Positions 1-9,002 of a stretch of DNA of 64,000 nucleotides are shown here, one piece after another (within the stretch, counting starts at the first letter, position 1; each line of letters opens with the position of its first letter). Under the pieces are notes generated by a model. It worked only from the letters and a program-made list of their open reading frames with translations. It was not told where the DNA came from and did no database searches. Location: contig SFJE01000007.1 in NCBI GenBank assembly GCA_004555175.1, forward strand, positions 1 through 64,000, given 5' to 3'. The DNA is from Lentisphaeraceae bacterium. Lineage in GTDB: Bacteria; Verrucomicrobiota; Kiritimatiellia; RFP12; DVOR01. The translations under genes and the position numbers were made by a program.

Positions 1-392
1 CCTCTCGCTCCTACCCCCACAGACACACCTCACTCAACGAAATTCTCATCAAAAGGTCATCCCGGCCTAAAAAGTAGTTGACAACATACATATTTGTTTC
101 TTTGTGGTTTCCTCAACACATGGCCTATTTCGGCGTGCTCGGCGTGCGTTCCTTTGTGTGTCTTTGTGTTTCTTTGTGGTTGATAAAAACACGTGGCATC
201 CTTCGGCACCCCTAGCGTGCTCTCTGTGCTTCTTGTTGACATAGCTCCTTCGCTTCGCTCGGACTTGTGGTTGCTAACCTGCGTGTATTTCGGCGTGCTT
301 CCTCTGCATCCCTTTGTGGTTGCTCCTGCCGTGCGGGCGTGCAAGATGCGGTGAAATGCGCTAAACTAGGGCGTGTTGAGAGGAGCAGAGTG
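1..392. other. Repeat-bearing intergenic region upstream of the nucleoside phosphorylase gene
   Basis: No gene is supported here. The short open frames are low-complexity translations of repeats. The stretch holds one reverse-oriented copy of a repeat rich in TTTCTTTGTG units, and a palindromic CTTCGCTTCGCTCGG-type element near 250. Leading into the next gene there is a purine-rich ribosome binding site around 379-387. No convincing -35/-10 pair was found. Confidence 0.5.
95..183 (-). repeat. Dispersed ACAAAGAA-rich repeat, single copy
   Basis: On the minus strand this reads as tandem CACAAAGAAA-like decamers followed by a block containing CACGCCGAAATAGGCCATGT. The same two blocks, in the opposite orientation, make up the four-copy array at 48.4-48.8 kb, so the element is dispersed. 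Function is unknown. Confidence 0.7.
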
Positions 393-1679
393 ATGGTTCC
401 ACAGTGGTTTATTGAAGCGAAGCGGGAGGGCAAGGCCCACTCGGAGGCGGAGCTGCGCGAGTGGGTGCGCGGCGTGGCCGATGGGTCATTGCCCGATTAC
501 CAGATTGCTGCCTGGCTGATGGCGGTCTATCTGCGCGGGTTGACGGCGGAGGAGACGGCGGTGCTGACCGATACGATGATGCGCTCGGGCGAGTGCCTCA
601 CCTTCGCACGCTCGCGTCCGACGGCCGACAAGCACTCCACCGGCGGCATTGGCGACAAGATCTCCATCCCCCTGGCCCCCCTCTGCGCAGCGATGGGGCT
701 GGCGGTGCCGATGATCTCCGGGCGCGGCCTGGGCCTCACGGGCGGCACGCTTGATAAGCTCGAGAGCATCCGCGGCTTCAACGTCCGCCTCTCCACTGCC
801 GAGTTCCAGCGCCTGACTGGGGCGATTGGCTGTTGTATGGTGGGGCAGACCGATTCCCTCGCCCCGGCAGACCGCCGCCTCTATGCGCTGCGCGATGTCA
901 CGGCCACAGTGCCAAGCATTCCGCTGATTACCGCTTCGATTATGAGCAAAAAGCTCGCCGAGGGTGCCCAAACGCTCCTCTTCGATGTCAAGGTCGGCTG
1001 CGGGGCCTTTATGGAAACGCGCGAGCGGGCACGCGAGCTCGCCCAGAGCCTCATCGCCACTGGGCGGCGCCTCGGGCGAACCTGCGTGGCCCTGCTCACG
1101 AATATGGATCAGCCCCTGGGGCGGACGGTGGGCAACGCGTTGGAGGTGCGCGAGAGCCTCGAGATCCTCCAAGGGCGCGGACCCGAAGATGTCCGCGCGC
1201 TCACCGTGCGCGAAGCGGCCGAGATGGCCCTCGCCGCCGGGCTGCACCCCACCCTAGAAGCCGCGCAGACGGCGGCCGAGACGGCGTTGACCAGCGGCGC
1301 GGCGGAGGCAAAGTTCCGCGAAATGGTTTCCGCCCAAGGGGGCGACTTGGCGGCCGGGCTGCCGGAGGCGGCCGCGCGCGTGCCGATTGTCGCCCCGGCG
1401 AGCGGCTGGGTGGCGCAGGTCGATGCGCGGGCGATTGGGCGCGTGGCGCTCAAGTTGGGGGCCGGGCGAACTGCCGTCACCGACCCCATTGACTACGCGG
1501 CCGGACTGGATGGGCTGCTGCAACAGGGCGAGCGGGTTGAGGCCGGCGCGCCCTTGGGGTGGCTCTGCGCGGCAGATGAGGCGCGTGCCCAGGCGCTCTT
1601 GCCCGAGGTGCAGGCGGCCTTTACGCTCAGCCCCGAGCCGGTGGCAGCGCGGAAGATTATCTACGAACGAATGGTCTAG
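393..1679 (+). CDS. deoA: Pyrimidine-nucleoside (thymidine) phosphorylase
   Basis: A cytosolic salvage enzyme that cleaves thymidine, deoxyuridine or uridine with phosphate to free base and (deoxy)ribose 1-phosphate. The 428-residue product has the usual family length. It carries KHSTGGIGDK for phosphate binding, the family signature SGRGLGLTGGTLDKLE, and MSKKLAEGAQTLLFDVKVG of the substrate pocket, followed by a PYNP-type C-terminal domain. The ATG at 393 was chosen because it follows a GAGGAGCAG ribosome binding site and gives the canonical N-terminus. An upstream in-frame ATG at 267 would add repeat-derived residues. It could equally be named pdp, because the sequence does not settle thymidine versus broad pyrimidine specificity. 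The next gene starts 12 bases later. Confidence 0.93.
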   Translation: MVPQWFIEAKREGKAHSEAELREWVRGVADGSLPDYQIAAWLMAVYLRGLTAEETAVLTDTMMRSGECLTFARSRPTADKHSTGGIGDKISIPLAPLCAAMGLAVPMISGRGLGLTGGTLDKLESIRGFNVRLSTAEFQRLTGAIGCCMVGQTDSLAPADRRLYALRDVTATVPSIPLITASIMSKKLAEGAQTLLFDVKVGCGAFMETRERARELAQSLIATGRRLGRTCVALLTNMDQPLGRTVGNALEVRESLEILQGRGPEDVRALTVREAAEMALAAGLHPTLEAAQTAAETALTSGAAEAKFREMVSAQGGDLAAGLPEAAARVPIVAPASGWVAQVDARAIGRVALKLGAGRTAVTDPIDYAAGLDGLLQQGERVEAGAPLGWLCAADEARAQALLPEVQAAFTLSPEPVAARKIIYERMV

Positions 1680-1691
1680 GGAGGCTGCGCG

Positions 1692-4600
1692 ATGCGGTTT
1701 GTGCGGATGATGTTGTTGCTATGCGGCGGGCTGATGGTGGCATTGCTCGGCGCGCAGGTGCAGTTTGCGGAGAAGAATATCGACTGGGGGGCCGTGGCCG
1801 AGAGCGAGGTCGAGCGCGTGGTCCTTCCCCCAGCGAGCGGTCTGCGGCTAAAGATGGCCGCGCCAGGGACCGAAGTGGTGCTCGAAAAGCGCACGCTCAC
1901 CCTGCCTTCGGGCAACAAGCTGCGCATTACTGAACGCATTGAGACCGATGAGCAGGGCGAAGAGGCGCGCATCTTCGTGGAGGGCAAGCAGTTGGGCGAA
2001 GTGACCGTGGTCGCCACCGAGGAGACGCTCGAGGCGGTGCTTGAACTTCTCCGCGCGCGCGGCTATGGCATTGTGGCGCGCTATGGGCGCTTGGGGCGCA
2101 TTCTTAAGGTGCGCATCCCGCCCAAGGCACAGCGCGAGGCGTGCGAATTGCTCGGGGAGCTCGCCGAGCTGGGCGTCGAGAGCGCCACCCACGAGCAGGT
2201 CCGCTTCTTCCTGCCGCAAGTCATCACCCCAGCCACCGAGCCCAACGATACGCGCTACGGCGAACAGTGGGGGCTGCAGCAAATCCACGCGCCAGCGGTC
2301 TGGGCGAAAGGCTTCTTTGGCTATCCCTCCATTCCCTGCGCGGTCTATGACACGGGCGTGCACCTGGAGCACGAGGACCTCCAGGAAAATGTCCGCGAGC
2401 GCGTGAGCGTGCTCAACTCCTCGGCCGACCCAGAGGATCACCACGGCCACGGCTCGCACTGTCTGGGCATTATGGGCGCCGATTCCAACAACGGCAAGGG
2501 CATCGCGGGCGTCGGGCAGGTGGCCAACCTCACCTCGCTGCGCGGTCCCATCTCATATTGGCAAGAGGGCGACGACATCCGCGCAGGTTACCAATATGCG
2601 CTGGAGCACGGCATCAAGGTGCTCAGCTGCTCTTTCGGCACCTCTCCGGGCATCGGCACCTTCGATGCCGGCGACTACGCCCTCATCACCGACCTCGGCG
2701 CGGCCGGCACCCTGCTCGTCATCGCCGCCGGCAACGATGGCAACGATAACGACCGCCTCCCCACCTACCCTTCCTCCTACGATTGCGAGAACATCCTCAC
2801 CGTCATTGCCTCGGACAAGGCCGACCGCCCCGTCATCGCCGGCAACAGCGAGGAGGGCGAGGGCGCGCACGTCTGGTCCACCTCCTATGGCGCAACCAGC
2901 TGCGACATCGCTGCCCCCGGCGCGAACATCCTCTCCTGCACTCGCGATGGCCCGGCCACCTACGAAAAGTGGTCCGGCACCTCGATGGCCACGCCGATGG
3001 TCGCCGCCTGCGCCGCGATGCTCTGGGAACGCAATCCCTCCTGGTCGCCCGTGGAGATCAAGCGCCGCCTAATGGCCACGGCCGATGTGAAGGACACGCT
3101 CCTGGGCTACTGCCAGAGCGGCGGACGCGTCAACCTCGAGCGCGCGCTCGACAACTCGGCCGGCTATGTCTCCCTCGCCCCAATGGAGAGCACCGCCATC
3201 GAGGCCGGCACGCCCATCACCCTCACCGTCACCGCCGAGAACGCCCACGCCCTCACCTTCACACTCCTCAAGCGCAGGGATCTGGACACCGAGCTCGAGA
3301 CCCTCACGCCCTCCAAGGTCGAGGGTAACCGCTACACCGAGCTCGAGACCCTCACGCCCTCCAAGGTCGAGGGTAACCGCTACACCGTCTGGACGCCTGG
3401 CGAGGCGGACGTCGGCCGCGGCTACACCATCCGTGTCTCCTACGATGCCAACCCCACGGAGGTCTTCGCCTACTCCTCGCTCTTCCGCGTCAAGAGCGCC
3501 GAGAAGGAGGAGACCATCACCGTCTCCACCGGAGACGAGGGCGCAGTCCTGGCGGCCGACCGCTTCACCGTCACCTTCACCCCCTCCGACGCGGTGATGG
3601 TCGACCTCACACTCGAAGAGCAACTCGCGGACGGCACCTGGGAACTGGCCGCCACCCTCGGGCAACTCGCCTGCAAGCCCGGAGCCCCCACCTCGGCCAA
3701 CCTGCAGCTCAAGGGCCGCGGCTGGATCGACGGCACCTACCGCGTCCGCGTCTACGACACCGATGCCCCGGAGGTCTCCGGCGCCTCGCTGCCCTTCACC
3801 TTCGGCACCTCCCTCTGCTCGGTCTACCTCCTGCCCGGCACCAAGGTCTCCAACGCGCCGGCCGATTACAAGGATCGCCGCGATGACTACCTGGACGACT
3901 GGCAGGGCACCTACGCCGCCGGCGAGCCCTTCCGCCTCAACTGCTACTTCCCCGAAAGCTCGCTCTACTGGCTCTACCTCATTGATAAGACCTCCGAAGA
4001 GATCTTCCTCCTCAAGCAGGTTTGGACGGATGTCAGCACCGGTAATATGAAGCAGATGCAGAGCTTCGAGCTGGCCATTCCCGACCAGTTCACCCCCGGC
4101 CACACCTATTGGCTACGCCTCTACGACGCCTTCGCCCCCGAGATGTACCACGACTCGCCCACCTTCACCCTCGCCCCGCGCACCGACAGCCGCACCGCCC
4201 CCTCGCTCGACGCCATCCTCGGCGTGCCCGAAGGAACCGGCTTCTACGCCAACGGCCAGTGGCACCCCGTCTGGCAGGATGACGCCTGGGCTCTGCGTTG
4301 CGGCTGGCTCTCCCCCGGCGAGGAAGCCTACTTCGAGACCGTCCTCACCACCACCAAGGCCCAAACCCTCTCCTTCGACCTCCACTTCCCCAAGGCCCTC
4401 TCCGGCGCCACCCTCACCGTCGCCTACGCCGAACAGTTCCCCACCAACACCTCCACCTGGACCGAGCTCGCCTCCTCCCAGGGCGGCTACGCCGAGGATT
4501 GGGTCAACCTCGAAACCAAAAACCTCCCACCCGGCACCCACACCCTGCGCTGGAAGCTCAAACGCACCCCCACGGCCGCCCCCGAGAAGGACGAGGCAGC

Positions 4601-6380
4601 AACCTTCACCCTCCTCTTGCGTAACCTCGCCTTCTCCCTCGCCGCGCCCACCCCCACCATCACCTTCAACGGCGGCACGGCCACCCTCTCCAACCGCCCC
4701 GACTACCCTGGCTTCGTCACCTACACCGTCGACGGCTCCGAGCCGACGCGCGACGGCCCCCGCTGGGTCAGCGGCCAAAACCTCACCTTCTCGGCCTCCA
4801 CCACCCTCAAGGTCAAATCCTTCCTCCCGGCGGCCCGCCCCAGCGCCACCACCACCGCCGTCTACCTCTCGCTCGGCGGTGCCGGCACCGCCGCCTCCCC
4901 CTACCTCATCACCTCGGGCGCCGACCTCCTAGCCCTCCTCTCGGCTGTCAACCTCGGCACCCTCACCGAGGATGATGGCTTCGCCTCCTTCTCCCCCACC
5001 CACGACTTCTCCGGCAAGGTCTTCCGCCTGACGCGCGACCTCGACCTCACCGGCCTCACCCTCCCTACCGCCGGCTTCCCCGCCATCACCGTCGGTAACA
5101 ACGATGCCGCCCCCTTCAATGGCACACTCGATGGCGACGGCCACCTCCTGCGCCACGCCACCTTCGCCCCCACCCACTCGCCCTTCTACGATGACGGCGT
5201 GGGGCAGGTCTGCGGCCTCTTCGGCAACCTCGGCCCCAACGGCACGGTCCAAGACCTGACCCTCCTCGACCCCACCTACACTGTCCCCGGCGGCGACCTC
5301 TTCGCCCTCGGCGGCATCGCCGCCACCCTCGATGGCACCATCGACTCCTGCCAAGTCCTCCGCGCCACCTTCACCGCCCCCTCCTTCATCCCCGGCACTG
5401 GCCACTCCTTCGCCAGCCCCCTCTACGGCCTGGGCAGCGAATACCCCGCCGTCGGCGCCTCCGGCTATGGCAGTTGCACCCTCAACGGCTCGCCCCTCCC
5501 CGATGACGCGGCCGATGAGAAGCTCCTCGGCCAGACCTTCCTCCCCTCGCCCATCCTCTCCCCCGCCCCCGGGCCCTTCTTCGAGGAGACGCCCCTCACC
5601 CTCACCGCCCCCGAGGGCGCGCGCGTCCAGCAATGGAATGGCTCAGCCTGGATCGACGCCCCCGCCACGCTCACCCTCTCGGCCACGCAAACCCTCACCC
5701 TGCGCACGACCGATGGCACCCATACCTCCGCCGAGCTCGTCGCCACCTATGACCTCCAGACCAAGCCCGCCTGCCCCGCCGTCTCCCTCGATAGCACCGA
5801 TGGCACCCCGCTCGACAACGGCACCGTCCTGACGCCCTTCACCACCTACGCCAAGCTCTCGACCGCCACCTCCAACGCCACCGCCGGCGGCTGGCGCATC
5901 CACTACACCCTCGACGGCTCCGACCCCACCGAGGCTTCGCCCCGCTACACCACGCCCTTCCTCCTCCCCGGCGAGTGCACCCTCAAAGCCCGCATCTTCA
6001 ATCCGCCCGACTACGCCCCCGGCCGCACCTCCTCCTACGCCTTCACCATCTCCCCGCAGTTCACCAACTGCGCCCGGCTGACCCTCATCGGCGGCACGCT
6101 GCAAGGGGGCAAGACCCTCTTCACCGGTCCGGATGTCGAGTTTGACAAACTCTCACTACCCGAGCAGAAGGCCATTCTCTACCAGAGCCAGGCCTTCACC
6201 GTCCAAGCCGATGACGCGCCCGCAGGCCACTTCTTCTCCCACTGGCGCGTCACCGGCCCGCTCGTCCTCGACAACCCGCGCGCCAACCCCCTCACCACGC
6301 GCTACATGACCCGCGAGGCCGTCACCCTCGAGGCCATCTTCCTCCCCATCCGCCCTGGCTACCACTTCCGCTTGCAGTAA
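1692..6380 (+). CDS. Giant secreted subtilisin-like (S8) serine protease
   Basis: A 1562-residue exported protease. It has an N-terminal signal peptide (residues 1-21) and a propeptide-like region to about 190. The S8 catalytic domain carries Asp220 (VYDTGVHLEHEDL), His253 (HGHGSH), oxyanion Asn348 (AAGNDGND) and nucleophile Ser431 (WSGTSMATPMVA). The remaining ~1100 residues are beta-rich modules. Two segments resemble chitobiase C-terminal domains (YTVDGSEPTRDG, YTLDGSDPTEAS), between them lies a GLUG-like region (FNGTLDGDGH), and the end resembles a cell-surface repeat. There is no LPXTG or autotransporter barrel. It probably digests extracellular protein while bound to a surface or glycan; that role is inferred. 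A perfect 48-bp in-frame duplication lies at 3291-3386. It starts 12 bases after the phosphorylase, so the two may be co-transcribed. Confidence 0.9.
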   Translation: MRFVRMMLLLCGGLMVALLGAQVQFAEKNIDWGAVAESEVERVVLPPASGLRLKMAAPGTEVVLEKRTLTLPSGNKLRITERIETDEQGEEARIFVEGKQLGEVTVVATEETLEAVLELLRARGYGIVARYGRLGRILKVRIPPKAQREACELLGELAELGVESATHEQVRFFLPQVITPATEPNDTRYGEQWGLQQIHAPAVWAKGFFGYPSIPCAVYDTGVHLEHEDLQENVRERVSVLNSSADPEDHHGHGSHCLGIMGADSNNGKGIAGVGQVANLTSLRGPISYWQEGDDIRAGYQYALEHGIKVLSCSFGTSPGIGTFDAGDYALITDLGAAGTLLVIAAGNDGNDNDRLPTYPSSYDCENILTVIASDKADRPVIAGNSEEGEGAHVWSTSYGATSCDIAAPGANILSCTRDGPATYEKWSGTSMATPMVAACAAMLWERNPSWSPVEIKRRLMATADVKDTLLGYCQSGGRVNLERALDNSAGYVSLAPMESTAIEAGTPITLTVTAENAHALTFTLLKRRDLDTELETLTPSKVEGNRYTELETLTPSKVEGNRYTVWTPGEADVGRGYTIRVSYDANPTEVFAYSSLFRVKSAEKEETITVSTGDEGAVLAADRFTVTFTPSDAVMVDLTLEEQLADGTWELAATLGQLACKPGAPTSANLQLKGRGWIDGTYRVRVYDTDAPEVSGASLPFTFGTSLCSVYLLPGTKVSNAPADYKDRRDDYLDDWQGTYAAGEPFRLNCYFPESSLYWLYLIDKTSEEIFLLKQVWTDVSTGNMKQMQSFELAIPDQFTPGHTYWLRLYDAFAPEMYHDSPTFTLAPRTDSRTAPSLDAILGVPEGTGFYANGQWHPVWQDDAWALRCGWLSPGEEAYFETVLTTTKAQTLSFDLHFPKALSGATLTVAYAEQFPTNTSTWTELASSQGGYAEDWVNLETKNLPPGTHTLRWKLKRTPTAAPEKDEAATFTLLLRNLAFSLAAPTPTITFNGGTATLSNRPDYPGFVTYTVDGSEPTRDGPRWVSGQNLTFSASTTLKVKSFLPAARPSATTTAVYLSLGGAGTAASPYLITSGADLLALLSAVNLGTLTEDDGFASFSPTHDFSGKVFRLTRDLDLTGLTLPTAGFPAITVGNNDAAPFNGTLDGDGHLLRHATFAPTHSPFYDDGVGQVCGLFGNLGPNGTVQDLTLLDPTYTVPGGDLFALGGIAATLDGTIDSCQVLRATFTAPSFIPGTGHSFASPLYGLGSEYPAVGASGYGSCTLNGSPLPDDAADEKLLGQTFLPSPILSPAPGPFFEETPLTLTAPEGARVQQWNGSAWIDAPATLTLSATQTLTLRTTDGTHTSAELVATYDLQTKPACPAVSLDSTDGTPLDNGTVLTPFTTYAKLSTATSNATAGGWRIHYTLDGSDPTEASPRYTTPFLLPGECTLKARIFNPPDYAPGRTSSYAFTISPQFTNCARLTLIGGTLQGGKTLFTGPDVEFDKLSLPEQKAILYQSQAFTVQADDAPAGHFFSHWRVTGPLVLDNPRANPLTTRYMTREAVTLEAIFLPIRPGYHFRLQ
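3291..3386 (+). repeat. Perfect 48-bp tandem duplication inside the S8 protease gene
   Basis: Bases 3291-3338 are repeated exactly at 3339-3386. Each copy encodes 16 residues (ELETLTPSKVEGNRYT), so the frame is kept. The lack of any mismatch points to a recent event or an assembly artefact. It lies just after the catalytic domain. Confidence 0.95.
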
Positions 6381-6416
6381 GCGTGGCAAGGCACTCGCTG
6401 CGCTCGCGATGACAGA

Positions 6417-6437
6417 GAACGGTGAACGGTGCGCGGT
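6417..6437. repeat. Heptanucleotide tandem array (GAACGGT-type)
   Basis: Three 7-base units, two exact GAACGGT and one GCGCGGT, lie in the 175-bp gap before bioG. A short palindrome GCACTCGCTGCGCTCGC precedes them and an imperfect hairpin (about 6459-6483) follows. This is one of a set of period-7 arrays found only in gaps or gene edges of this window. Confidence 0.7.
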
Positions 6438-6540
6438 AACCTCCCCTTGCGTACCTTCAGCTGAAGTGCCCATCGGGCGCTTCAGCCGGGGTGGAGCGCA
6501 CCGCGTTCCACGCGCCCCTTGTGCACAGAGAGGTGGGATA

Positions 6541-6549
6541 TGCTAGAAT
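6541..6549 (+). promoter_or_regulatory. Extended -10 promoter element of bioG
   Basis: TGC followed by TAGAAT ends six bases before the GTG start codon of bioG. With normal spacing, transcription would begin at or next to the start codon, giving a leaderless message. No clear -35 was seen. Confidence 0.5.
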
Positions 6550-6555
6550 GGGGGC

Positions 6556-7191
6556 GTGAAAACGCGATTTATTGCTGGTGCATCTGCCGAGCGGCTCCTG
6601 GTCCTCTTTACAGGCTGGGGGATGGATGCGCGCCCCTTTGAGGCGATGCTCGGCACATTCGATACGCTCGTGGTGTGGGACTACACCACGCTTGAAGGCC
6701 TGCCAGCGCTGCCAGAAGATCGTCCCGTGGAGGTCATCGGCTGGAGCATGGGCGTGTGGGCAGCGGGGCAGGTCCTTGCCGGAGCGCAGGTGGCGCGCGC
6801 CACGGCCGTCAATGGCACCCCTTGGCCGATTGATGAAACGCGCGGCATTCCGCCTGCGGTCTTTGAGGGAACGCTCAAGGGCTTTTCGGAGGTGGGGCTT
6901 CTACGCTTCCGGCGGCGGATGTGCGGGGGCGCGGCGGCCCTCAAAGCCTTTGAGGCGGTGGCCCCCGAGCGGAGCACAGAAGCTTTGCGTGCGGAATTGG
7001 CGGCGCTGGGCGAAGGGTATGCGCGGCTGGGTCCGGGCAACTTCACCTGGAATCGCGCCTTTGCAGCGGAGTCAGACCGCATCTTCCCGGTGGAAGCGCA
7101 AGTGGCGGCCTTCCCGGCAGCGCAGGTGGTGCCAGGCGCGCATTGGGTCCCGGAACTCTTTACCCAGCTCCTGCGCGGAGAGGAACCGTGA
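6556..7191 (+). CDS. bioG: BioG-type pimeloyl-ACP methyl ester esterase (DUF452)
   Basis: Probably an alpha/beta hydrolase that frees pimeloyl-ACP from its methyl ester, ending the BioC-dependent route to the biotin precursor. The 211-residue product has the DUF452 layout: LLVLFTGWGMD near the N-terminus, the nucleophile elbow GWSMG with Ser64, and a C-terminal His196 in PGAHW. The GTG start is supported by the reading frame and by a -10 element six bases upstream. The end overlaps the bioC start by four bases (GTGA), and the bioG-bioC pairing is itself strong support. No other bio genes are in the window. Confidence 0.88.
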   Translation: MKTRFIAGASAERLLVLFTGWGMDARPFEAMLGTFDTLVVWDYTTLEGLPALPEDRPVEVIGWSMGVWAAGQVLAGAQVARATAVNGTPWPIDETRGIPPAVFEGTLKGFSEVGLLRFRRRMCGGAAALKAFEAVAPERSTEALRAELAALGEGYARLGPGNFTWNRAFAAESDRIFPVEAQVAAFPAAQVVPGAHWVPELFTQLLRGEEP

Positions 7192-7943
7192 TTGAGACCC
7201 CGCTGCTCATCAACCGCTTTGCCCGCGCAATGGCCACCTACGAGCGCGAGGCCACGGTCCAGCGCCACGAAGCCGAGCGTCTGACTGAACTGCTCGGCAC
7301 CCACTGCCACCTCCTCGCCCCGCGCATCTTGGAGATCGGTTGCGGCACGGGGATGCTCTCGCGCCTCTTAATGACCCGCTTTGCCCCACGCGAACTGGTG
7401 CTCAACGATCTTTGCCCGGATATGGAGATCTGCTTTGCCAACGTGCCGCGCACCACCTTCCTCAGCGGCGATGCGCGCGTCCTCGCTTGGCCCGGCCCCT
7501 TCGACCTCATCGCCTCGGCCTCCGCCGTCCAGTGGCTGGGCGACCTGGCCACCTTTGCCCACCGCTGTGCAGCCGTCCTCAACCCCGGCGGCTTCATCGC
7601 CATCTCCGGCTTTGGTCCCCAAACCCTGCGCGAAACCGCCGAACTCACCGGCAGCGCCCTCGCCTACCCCACGCGCGAACACTTTGAGCAAACCTTCGCC
7701 GAGGCCTTTGAGCCCCTCGCCACCGAACACCGCCTCCACACCCTCCCCTTCCCCGATGCCTACGCCGTTCTGCGCCACCTCAAAGCTACCGGCGTCACCG
7801 CCACCGGCGGCGGACAAGGTCCCTGGACCCGTGGCCGAATGGAGGCCTTTGCCGCAGCCTACGCCCAGCGCTTCCCCGCCGAAGGCGGTGGCGTGCGCCT
7901 CACCTACGAAACCTGCCTCTTCGTGGGCAGAAAGCGCGCCTAG
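7188..7943 (+). CDS. bioC: Malonyl-ACP O-methyltransferase BioC
   Basis: A SAM-dependent methyltransferase expected to methylate malonyl-ACP, disguising it as a fatty-acid primer for pimelate synthesis. The 251-residue product starts with INRFARAMATYEREATVQRH, matching the BioC N-terminus. It then carries the SAM-binding motif ILEIGCGTGMLSRLL (about residues 45-60) and a post-motif acidic strand. The GTG at 7188 overlaps the bioG stop and gives the family-like N-terminus; an in-frame ATG at 7143 inside bioG would add an atypical extension. Translational coupling to bioG is likely. Confidence 0.9.
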   Translation: MIETPLLINRFARAMATYEREATVQRHEAERLTELLGTHCHLLAPRILEIGCGTGMLSRLLMTRFAPRELVLNDLCPDMEICFANVPRTTFLSGDARVLAWPGPFDLIASASAVQWLGDLATFAHRCAAVLNPGGFIAISGFGPQTLRETAELTGSALAYPTREHFEQTFAEAFEPLATEHRLHTLPFPDAYAVLRHLKATGVTATGGGQGPWTRGRMEAFAAAYAQRFPAEGGGVRLTYETCLFVGRKRA

Positions 7944-7954
7944 GAGGACCCGCG

Positions 7955-9001
7955 ATGCGCCGTTGGCTTTCCGCGCTTGCGCTCTGCTCTCTGGCCCTGG
8001 TGGGGCGGGGAGCCGCGCCGATGCCCGTGCTCGAGCCCTACACCGCCAACGGCTGGTCCCGCGCCTACGCCGTGCCCGATGAGACCGAGGTGCCTATCGC
8101 CGAGACCGAGCGCGCCGGGATCTGCGCCCTCTTCCTGCGGGTCGATGCCCTGCTCGTGCGCCTCGAGCGCCGCCAGCGTGCCTACGCCTTCTGGTTGGAC
8201 TGGCGCGATGTGCGCGAGGAGGAGGCCGATGATGCCTCCTGGCGCTTCAACCTCTTCTGGCTCGGGCACCGCTATCCCTTCGACCGGTGGGGCCACCTGG
8301 CCATTGACCGCCGTTTCCTCCTCCCCGAAGAGGCCGAACTGGTCACCCACTTCGAGGCCCTCTACCGCCAACTCCTGCTCGCATCCCCCCTCGGCGAACG
8401 CTTCCCGCCCGCCGCGCGCCCCCAATCCGCCGCCCCCACCGTGCCCATCTTCTGCGGCTTCGAGGATGAACGCTATCAGCAACACGACGCCCTCATTGCC
8501 CGACTGGTGGCCGAGTTCAACCAAAACCGCGCCGAAGCCGTGGGCGCCCCCAAGGGTCGAACCGTCTCAATGCCCGAACTCACCCCCGCCCTCATCAAGG
8601 CCCTCATGATCGAAGAGAGCGGCGGCCAAGGCAAGCGCTCGCGCGAAGCCTGGCGGCGCGACCCCCTCCAAGTCAATGTCCCGGGCGATTGGAACGAGGC
8701 GAAGGCTGACCTCGGACTGCTCAAGCCCACCGCCCGCAATGAGGGCACCCTGGAACAAAATCTGCGCGCGGGCATCCGCTACCTCGCGCGTAAAGGCTTC
8801 GGCACCTCCGCCCAGCCTCTCTCCCGCCGCCCAGAGGCCTACTTCGACTCTTGGCGTGCCGCCCTCCAGCGCTACAATGGCCGCACCAAAAACTTGCGCG
8901 ATGGCCGCACCTATCGTGCCGCCTATGCCGAGCGCATCCTGCGCCGGGCCGCCGATCCCGAGCGCTTCGTCCCCATCGCCCGCGAACGCGCCCACCCCTA
9001 A
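7955..9001 (+). CDS. Exported lysozyme-like (SLT-type) protein
   Basis: A 348-residue protein with a signal peptide (MRRWLSALALCSLALVGRGA). The first ~190 residues match nothing I recognise. The C-terminal half looks like a lytic transglycosylase fold: ALIKALMIEESGG has the catalytic Glu followed by Ser-Gly, and IRYLARKGF and ALQRYNG resemble later goose-lysozyme/SLT motifs. If so, it cleaves peptidoglycan in the periplasm. It sits 11 bases after bioC and one base before the methylthiotransferase, so it is probably in the same transcript, with no evident functional link. Confidence 0.65.
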   Translation: MRRWLSALALCSLALVGRGAAPMPVLEPYTANGWSRAYAVPDETEVPIAETERAGICALFLRVDALLVRLERRQRAYAFWLDWRDVREEEADDASWRFNLFWLGHRYPFDRWGHLAIDRRFLLPEEAELVTHFEALYRQLLLASPLGERFPPAARPQSAAPTVPIFCGFEDERYQQHDALIARLVAEFNQNRAEAVGAPKGRTVSMPELTPALIKALMIEESGGQGKRSREAWRRDPLQVNVPGDWNEAKADLGLLKPTARNEGTLEQNLRAGIRYLARKGFGTSAQPLSRRPEAYFDSWRAALQRYNGRTKNLRDGRTYRAAYAERILRRAADPERFVPIARERAHP

Positions 9002-9002
9002 G

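Noticed and set aside
267..392. Longer N-terminus for the nucleoside phosphorylase
   Set aside because: The extra residues come from the repeat-bearing gap. The ATG at 393 has a ribosome binding site and gives the normal family length.
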